DNA of 64,000 nucleotides from Liolophura sinensis. Taxonomy: Eukaryota; Mollusca; Polyplacophora; Chitonida; Chitonidae. A program made the position numbers and the translations under genes. The notes beneath the pieces are model-generated. The model did no database searches. It was not told where the DNA came from and saw only the letters and a program-made list of their open reading frames with translations. Within the stretch, counting starts at the first letter, position 1. Each line of letters starts with the position of its first letter. Positions 60,201 through 64,000 of this stretch are shown piece after piece. The DNA is taken from contig NC_088296.1 of NCBI RefSeq assembly GCF_032854445.1, positions 2,503,246-2,567,245 of the forward strand. The letters are read 5' to 3'.

Positions 60201-61238
60201 AATACAACATTGTGAAATAAATAAAGCCTAGATTAAAATTTTGTCAGAAAAGAACACAGGCTTCTCACTTCGATTCATGGATATAAACGGGTAGAGGAAT
60301 TAGCCCACCCCAAGTAACCCACTGCCCTGTACCGCGGGCACCAGATGTTTTACCTGACGAACCTTCTGCAGGGGTCAATGCCCCATGCCCCGGGCACCAG
60401 ACATGTTACCTGACAAACCTTCTGCTGGGGTGAAAAAGTTTGATCATTCACAGGATTTTCAGAGATCAAAAAAAAAAAAAAAAAAACTGATGACCTCAAA
60501 TGGAGAACAGAGGTACATACTCACAAGATGACATTAGAGAAATATTCGTAACTTCAGACACATAAATGACTGTTTGATGTAATTTGTCCACTTCCATGAA
60601 GATTGTTTTGCAGTGTCTATAACTCGAATTTAATACATTTTACACATTAGTTCCAAATGAATAACGTCAATTTTTCTTAAGGCAGATCTTAAAATATCGA
60701 ACATTTTGACCTTGTCCTTACCAATGTCTAACCTACAGTGCTGAGTGCCAGGAGAAAACCACTGGCCTGTGGTAAGTTACTGACAAATCTTTTCACAAGT
60801 GATGAATATGATATGCACACTATATTGGTGGAAGTGAAGAAATTCTCAGTAAATATTAGACTGTGCAAACTGCCAGACGTGCATAGTCAACAGCTTACAT
60901 GCTGTCACATGCTGTCATCTTGGCCTGAAAAGCAGGGATAGCCTTCAGTCACAAAAGTAGAAAGCAAATGTAAAGCCAAGCAAACAAAGAAAGAAATGGA
61001 CTGAACCTTTACCTGAGGAGTGCACAATTTAACACGACTTTTAACGTTTCTCTAGATGGTACCGGTACCTGTAGCTTACCTTTAGTATCTTCACCTGGTG
61101 TTTTTTTAAGCGGTCAATATTTGTCTCTAGGACCATAACAAACTTGCTGATACTGGGCTCCACGCGTTTGTACGGGAATTTTTGATAGGCATCGGATTCA
61201 CTGAGAGAGCGCCGGCGATCACAGTCAAATGACGCCAT
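45165..61238 (-). CDS. STX17: Syntaxin 17, autophagosomal Qa-SNARE, 7 coding exons
   Basis: Joined exons 61238-61080, 59016-58752, 57991-57837, 53327-53277, 49504-49418, 48619-48490 and 45274-45165 give 957 bp, or 318 residues; every junction phase agrees (0, 1, 0, 0, 0, 1). Diagnostic stretches are NASRTVQQ (69-76, Habc region), AAESWEHL (184-191), SLIELNALFHDFS (194-206), DQQEKID (211-217, around the SNARE zero-layer Q), and a glycine-rich hairpin of two membrane segments (about 247-269 and 271-290, with GALIGG and GGPVGL). In animals STX17 moves to completed autophagosomes through this hairpin and pairs with SNAP29 and VAMP8 for lysosome fusion. Human STX17, as I recall it, has about 302 residues, so this copy is near normal length. 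Introns are crowded with minisatellites, and intron 3 contains tandem copies of the exon 3 donor. Confidence 0.95.
45751..46985 (+). repeat. 43-bp satellite with 514-bp higher-order repeat (STX17 intron 6)
   Basis: There are about 29 units with GAGATCACACAGC(A/G)TGTCAG, then TGATCACAGACCCACCACAC. A marked run of variants (GCGTGCCAATGATCACACAC with a shortened unit, then GTTACTGATCACAGACCCAA) recurs at 45977 and 46491, giving a 514-bp super-period of 12 units. Each unit has two near-palindromes centred on GATC. Confidence 0.93.
47294..47445 (-). repeat. SINE-A, truncated (STX17 intron 6)
   Basis: It has ATTTGTTTGATTAGTGTTTT, then ACGCCGTACACAAGAATATT and GGCCAGCATTATGGTGACAG. The tRNA-like head is missing. 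It lies in the same orientation as STX17. Confidence 0.8.
47766..48362 (+). repeat. 150-bp tandem repeat, 4 copies (STX17 intron 6)
   Basis: Copies start at 47766, 47916, 48067 and 48217. All begin GAGAAGCAGCTGTATAAATG and contain CATCCTATCTCGTAACTTGG and GGCTTATGTACATGTATGTT. Few bases differ. The array lies about 130 bp downstream of the exon 6 donor. Confidence 0.93.
48490..48619 (-). CDS. STX17: STX17 coding exon 6 (membrane hairpin)
   Basis: Acceptor TTACATCTCAG|GCATCA; donor GGCATTGTTG|GTAAGA, in phase 1. Residues 240-282 and part of 283 hold two short Gly-rich hydrophobic segments separated by K270, the hairpin typical of STX17. Confidence 0.96.
48620..49417 (-). other. STX17 intron 5
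   Basis: A 798-bp GT-AG intron. Apart from a TATATATC run near 48761-48778 I see no repeat or other feature. It is the only larger STX17 intron without an obvious minisatellite or SINE. Confidence 0.8.
49418..49504 (-). CDS. STX17: STX17 coding exon 5 (87 bp)
   Basis: The acceptor ends GTTTCAG|GACCAG and the donor is TCAAAG|GTAAGTG. It encodes DQQEKIDTIEENIDK and the end of the SNARE motif (residues 211-239). Confidence 0.95.
49785..51060 (+). repeat. ~50-bp satellite, ~26 copies (STX17 intron 4)
   Basis: Units have GGTTTA(A/T)GGGTGAAGGAACTC, then GAGCGCCACTGGTACGTACC and ACATACAG. Units alternate in type (GAAGGAACTC or GAAGAAACTC; GTACGTACCAC or GTACGCAACAC), showing two-unit periodicity in places. 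It starts about 280 bp upstream (in transcription, downstream) of exon 5. Confidence 0.92.
51061..52330. other. STX17 intron 4, unique part
   Basis: Noncoding, AT-rich, without recognisable repeats until the 33-bp array. The minus-strand frames at 51380-51639 are unrecognised. Confidence 0.5.
52340..52750 (+). repeat. 33-bp minisatellite (STX17 intron 4)
   Basis: Units contain GATGGAGATGATGCCAGCGA, then TA(C/A)TGCAAATGCA. About eight units are clean to 52626; two or three decayed units follow after a 35-base fragment resembling a SINE-B tail (52627-52661). Because 33 is divisible by 3, a plus-strand frame of 160 codons (52147-52629) stays open and would encode 11-residue acidic repeats (DGDDASDTANA). 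No splice or promoter evidence supports it as a gene. Confidence 0.88.
52811..52988 (+). repeat. SINE-A, 5'-truncated (STX17 intron 4)
   Basis: It has CTCTCCGGCCGTAAGTGGGA, GGATGGTCGTGGGTTTCCCC, TATTCTTGAGTACATCGTAA and an (AAAT)n tail. It is antisense to STX17. Confidence 0.88.
53120..53250 (+). repeat. GAT-rich simple repeat
   Basis: Imperfect (GAT/GAC)n with ATGATGATGATGACGATGAC. It lies just 3' of STX17 exon 4 in the sense of transcription, and its open frame of Asp codons is a composition effect. Confidence 0.8.
53277..53327 (-). CDS. STX17: STX17 coding exon 4 (51 bp)
   Basis: The acceptor is GTTTACATTGCAG|AGCCTG and the donor ATGATACAG|GTAGGC. Seventeen codons, phase 0 at both ends, encode SLIELNALFHDFSTMIQ, which continues the SNARE helix from exon 3. 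Confidence 0.95.
53460..54390. other. STX17 intron 3, unique part
   Basis: About 930 bp of AT-rich noncoding sequence between exon 4 and the 67-bp array. No features recognised. Confidence 0.6.
54391..57837 (-). repeat. 67-bp array of exon 3 / 5' splice site copies (STX17 intron 3)
   Basis: There are 52 units, counting the exon's own. On the minus strand each reads ATCCCAGACAACACAGAGGC, ...TCCTGGGAACACCTGAGAGA, then G|GTAAGTACACACCTAAGTC. This is the last ~48 bases of exon 3 plus ~19 bases of intron. By my count 32 units have GTAAGT, 14 GTAAAT and 6 have GT changed to AT (54890, 55493, 56163, about 56763, 56897 and 57766). The period is 67, except 66 for the two units next to the exon and about 64 for two units with a 3-bp loss. 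Units 7-12 and 16-21 match in order, giving a 603-bp super-period. Confidence 0.95.
57837..57991 (-). CDS. STX17: STX17 coding exon 3
   Basis: The acceptor is GTTGTTAGTAG, a TAGTAG tandem site: use of the second AG would remove one valine codon. The donor is CTGAGAGAG|GTAAGTACAC (GT at 57836-57835), in phase 0. It encodes an acidic linker and the start of the SNARE motif (AAESWEHLRE, 184-193). The last ~45 bases with the donor are the founder of the 67-bp array that follows. Confidence 0.93.
58028..58115 (-). repeat. Decayed SINE-A fragment (STX17 intron 2)
   Basis: CTTGATTGGTCTTTTTATTT, 'TGAACTCAAGAACATTTGGC' and TTCTGGGTGGATGGAAACTG resemble the 3' part of SINE-A in minus orientation, with many changes. 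Confidence 0.4.
58216..58262 (-). pseudogene. Partial degenerate copy of STX17 exon 4
   Basis: On the minus strand it begins at an AG (GGTCAG|AGCCTGAATGAACG) exactly as exon 4 does. It keeps GCCCTATTCCATGAC and CTCTCT, so about 42 bases match exon 4 with a handful of changes. It would read SLNERSALFHDLS in the same frame. The donor end of exon 4 is not conserved, so it is probably a dead exon copy between exons 2 and 3. Flanks show no similarity to the exon 4 region. Confidence 0.7.
58503..58640 (-). repeat. (GAAT)n and SINE-B-like tail (STX17 intron 2)
   Basis: (GAAT)n at about 58520-58558 is followed by GGCCTTTCAGCAAGATTTCAGTC, which resembles the end of the SINE-B copy at 35277-35512 in the same orientation. 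Confidence 0.5.
58752..59016 (-). CDS. STX17: STX17 coding exon 2
   Basis: Acceptor CTTGTTTGTTTAG|TTTCTG; donor GGGTCAG|GTAGTG (GT at 58751-58750), in phase 1. It encodes residues 54-141, including NASRTVQQ and the rest of the helical Habc region. Confidence 0.93.
59248..59511 (+). repeat. SINE-A, complete reference copy (STX17 intron 1)
   Basis: tRNA-like head: CCTCCGTGGCTCAGTCGGTT (A-box) and GTGAGTTCAAGTCCAGCTCA (B-box). Body: AGGTCTGCCAGCAACCTGCG and GGCTCTGCCCGGTTTCCTCC. End: TTGAGTACGGCGTAAAACAC and CAATCAAATACATAAATAA. It is antisense to STX17. Confidence 0.92.
59757..60032 (+). repeat. SINE-A, complete (STX17 intron 1)
   Basis: Same order of segments as 59248-59511: CCTCCATGGCTCAGTTGGTT, GTGAGTTCCAGTCCAGCTCA, and TTGAGTATGGCATAAAACAC with a short A/T tail. 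CpG sites have decayed (TATGGCAT for TACGGCGT), so it looks older than its neighbour. Confidence 0.9.
60300..60432 (+). repeat. Two-copy ~65-bp tandem duplication (STX17 intron 1)
   Basis: Both copies have GGGCACCAGA(TG/CA)T then GTTACCTGAC(G/A)AACCTTC and TGC(A/T)GGGGT. A poly-A stretch follows at about 60469-60486. Confidence 0.75.
61080..61238 (-). CDS. STX17: STX17 coding exon 1
   Basis: It starts at ATG 61238 in the context GTCATGG, encodes residues 1-53 and ends CTAAAG|GTAAGC (GT at 61079-61078), in phase 0. The conserved 'RVEPSISKFV' and KKHQVKI stretches match the start of the Habc domain. Confidence 0.93.
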
Positions 61239-61660
61239 GACTTCAGATCAACCTGTTCGAAGGACATATATATACATGTACGATGGATTGCAATATCATC
61301 GTCTTAACATTTAAATCTTTCACACGATGTACATCCTAAATTGAACATTACACTCTGACTACATTATTTTCATTCATAAACTTCTTATTTTTTATTTTAT
61401 CTTGTTTATCCTGACTGAATGTTTTTGTTGGAACAGCTAGTTCAGTCTGACTCTCACACTGTCAAATCTGCGAAAACGTAGCTTGTACATCAACTTCCGG
61501 ATAAACAGACGTAATAATTTCTACCCTTGAGGCAAATTCACCGTCTATGTCGGACTGTCAACGTCTGTTGCCTATTCAGGAAGCATTTATGTTACGACTG
61601 TGGACGGCAATTTTGACACACGATTCGGTATAAGCGTGGAATACCTGGGGTAAGTGTCAA
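61239..61660. promoter_or_regulatory. Probable STX17 promoter region, possibly bidirectional
   Basis: ACTTCCGG at 61493-61500 is an ETS-type site (CCGGAAGT on the minus strand), common near housekeeping promoters, about 255 bp upstream of the STX17 ATG. On the plus strand a donor-like CCTGGG|GTAAGTG at about 61650 could close a leader exon of a divergent transcript. No TATA box is obvious. The transcription start was not determined. Confidence 0.4.
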
Positions 61661-63800
61661 CAACGCTTTGCCCATTTGCGTTTTTTTCCAACACGACGGT
61701 CAGTCAAATAGGTTAAGACGGTCCACAATTGTCTGCACCCTGTTACTCTTCAGATCCCTTACACAGGCTGAACCCGTTTTCAGCTAGTCGTTTATTCAAA
61801 ACCGCATCTCAGTCTGTGTGAAATAGGTCATGTTTACCGCCAAGCTTACTGTCCGCAAATCAATTGACAAACACATTTTAGCTTACTGTCCGCAAAACAA
61901 TTGACAAACACATTTTTCTACACATTTTTATCAACAGAGTGAGCTGGTTATACATCCAAAATTGTCACGACAAACCACATTAACCTTTCCGGTCGAAGAG
62001 CCTGTTAAGATTTCAGACGTGACCATCCTTGTTGTGGCGAGTAATTGAATTCCGGACAAAGCGAAGGCCACAAGAGATTGTAAGTTTTACATTTTGTGAC
62101 AGTTAGCTCACTGTAAGCGTGTTGTGTCCTTTTATTCCCATTTTATTTTGCCCAAAAGATCCTCTCTTTGAAGCGACAAAACCGTCTGACCAAGCAGGAC
62201 ATATGTCTGGAAGAATCCAGTGGAAACAGTTGATCGTTGACCGTTGTTGTTGTTATGCCCTCTCATTTTAGGCTTAGCAGCATATAAAATGCATTCGTTG
62301 CGCTACGTGTAAGATTAAGACGACCACTGAGAATGACTTGTAGGTCGAAGGTTCGAATCCAGTTCATGTCTTATTTTTTAATTTTTTTTGGTTTTTCACC
62401 AGTCTAGGGCTATCTTCGTACATGGTTAGCCCAAATCTAAGCTGGACGTACTTACCAAAGCCCACGGGTTTCCACAGACTGGTGGCAAAACTTTCACACT
62501 TTTGACCGGAGAGGAAGTCAGCATGATCTGGACATTAGGTTATCCACAGTATCTTCTGTCAGCACTTCTTGACATTCTAGATAGATGGCAGGATCCATAG
62601 AACAAGTTGTTGTGAGCTCTAAATTTTGAAAGAATGTCTCTTCTGTCTTGTTTTAATTAACGTGTAAAATAGATATGAATGGATTGTTAACCTACTGTAC
62701 TGTATTGCTATGTTAGATTGTGTGATTTGACTAGACAGGAAAGAGATTCTCCAAGAAAGCATGTTGTAATGTTGTAAAGACTTTTTATTGATTCATGACC
62801 AGTGAGTTGTAGCACTAAAACCTCCTACAATATCTACCAGCAGCTGGCAGTATGTGGACCCCTATCACGTGAGTGCAGTCAGATGTGTGTAAATAAGTAG
62901 CAGAAACCTTATGTATGTCACTGGTCACAAATTGTCCAAAAAAAAACTAAATCCAGCTAGTTTCCTGGAAAGTTTTTAGTGGTACATGTATTTCATCGGA
63001 CACATGCTTCATTTTACTGATTTCTTTGCCTTTAATTAAAGATAAGAGGTTTGCCAGATTTTAGGCTCTCTAGCTTCCTTGACTCATAAACTGGAGAGCT
63101 GTCAAAGAAATGAAAAATTCCGTCAGTCAACATAAAAACCGACATTAAAATGGAAATGAGGAGCCTGAATAAACACATGAACTCTGCATGTTTCAGTATA
63201 ATTCAACGAGCTGAATGATCTCCCTCCTTATTTGAACATTGTGACATTTGCCTTGTAAGTCGACTGAATGAACGTCAGAAATGTAAGAGATGGAGGTAGC
63301 GCATTTAACACTGTTGAATTGGTTTCAGTATATGTCAGGTAGAGATGTGAAGAGTAAATTTACACGATGGGAAGTGTGCCCCTGATTAGGTAGAATAGCT
63401 TGTACAGGGACGTTTGTGGTATAAATGATGTAAATGTTTACCTTTGACTACATGTAAGTTGCCTACTTGGCCTCATTATGAGAGGTGTATTGACCTTACA
63501 ATTGTGTCTCCAGGTAGGATTGTCAGGTATGATGATATCCCACAGGGAAATTGTAAGTCTCGGTATCAAAAGTGAGATTTTGTGACATTTATTTGCCTGT
63601 TAGAACACACTTTTGAGGTCATTTAGCTATATGTATGTCAGTTCTTAACAATCCAGCATGTGTTGAACATCTGCTGACATCTAACCCTCAGACCTCTTCA
63701 TAGTGCAGCTATGGTTAGGCTGTAGAGACCTGGTCAGTCACTGCTAAAATTTGTCTGTGTACGCATTCCTCTTACAGTGGATGTTCTCTACCCATATGTC
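61661..63800. other. Noncoding upstream flank
   Basis: No coding exon recognised on either strand. A near-duplicate of about 35 bp (TTAGCTTACTGTCCGCAAA...) occurs at about 61845 and 61878. A tRNA-like B-box word (GAAGGTTCGAATCCAGTTCA) is at 62348-62367. A plus-strand donor-like AGATTG|TAAGTTTT (GTAAGT) is near 62078. Confidence 0.45.
62270..62370 (+). repeat. tRNA-like repeat fragment
   Basis: TTAGCAGCATATAAAATGCA and, about 60 bp later, GAAGGTTCGAATCCAGTTCA, a strong B-box. There is no acceptor-stem pairing, so it is a likely tRNA-derived SINE remnant. Confidence 0.35.
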
Positions 63801-63900
63801 TACATCACTGCCACCACTAGCAAAATTTGTACAGAAACCTTGAACAATCCCCTAGGTCACCAGGGTCACAGTGATGCCGCAGGAAGTGATGTTAGAAAAC
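63801..63900 (+). repeat. Dispersed element, second copy
   Basis: TACATCACTGCCACCACTAG (identical to 13652-13671), then CAAAATTTGTACAGAAACCT, TAGGTCACCAGGGTCACAGT and AGGAAGTGATGTTAGAAAAC. The whole stretch aligns with the reverse complement of 13873-13962. Confidence 0.7.
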
Positions 63901-64000
63901 TCAAGAACTGAGCATTTGTTTCTGATAATAATTGATACATATCCATCCTCCGGATCTGAAGTATTCACATCATGTTTCTAGGCAACATTTGAAACAATTT

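Overview
This is eukaryotic (animal) genomic DNA: spliced genes with canonical GT-AG introns, tRNA-derived SINEs and many minisatellites, and no bacterial operon structure. Two SINE families supply most dispersed repeats. SINE-A has a tRNA-like head and ends in '...TACGGCGTAAAACACCAATC' plus a short A/T-rich tail. SINE-B ends in '...ACGACGTTAAACCCCAAGCA'. Repeats of this kind, with invertebrate-type gene content, suggest a marine lophotrochozoan, most likely a mollusc. That assignment is from memory of such repeats, not from a search.

Two protein-coding genes can be reconstructed, both on the minus strand. (1) A three-exon gene (21599-29136) encodes a 758-residue TPR-SET-MYND protein. Its SET/MYND core resembles SMYD5, but it has N-terminal TPRs and a second MYND finger at the C-terminus. 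The exon phases agree across both introns. (2) A seven-exon gene (45165-61238) encodes a 318-residue syntaxin 17 (STX17), the autophagosomal Qa-SNARE. The Habc region, SNARE motif and glycine-rich membrane hairpin are all present and all splice phases fit. I could not assign any other coding gene.

Layout: 1-21.6 kb is repeat-bearing noncoding DNA. 21.6-29.3 kb is the SMYD-like gene; its long intron carries a 47-bp satellite with 281-bp higher-order periodicity, a degenerate array and SINEs. 29.3-45.1 kb is intergenic, with several tandem arrays (75, 60, 145, 34/169, 48, 117-142 and 31/32 bp). 45.2-61.2 kb is STX17, whose introns hold five large minisatellites. 61.3-64 kb is upstream flank, possibly a shared promoter followed by noncoding sequence.

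The most unusual feature is in STX17 intron 3. About 3.4 kb of the 4.5-kb intron is a 52-unit tandem array of a 67-bp unit. Each unit is a copy of the 3' end of exon 3 with its 5' splice site. By my count 46 units keep a GT donor (32 GTAAGT, 14 GTAAAT) and 6 have GT mutated to AT. The two units next to the exon are 66 bp, so use of the donor two units downstream would insert 44 codons in frame at the SNARE motif. A degenerate partial copy of exon 4 also lies between exons 2 and 3.
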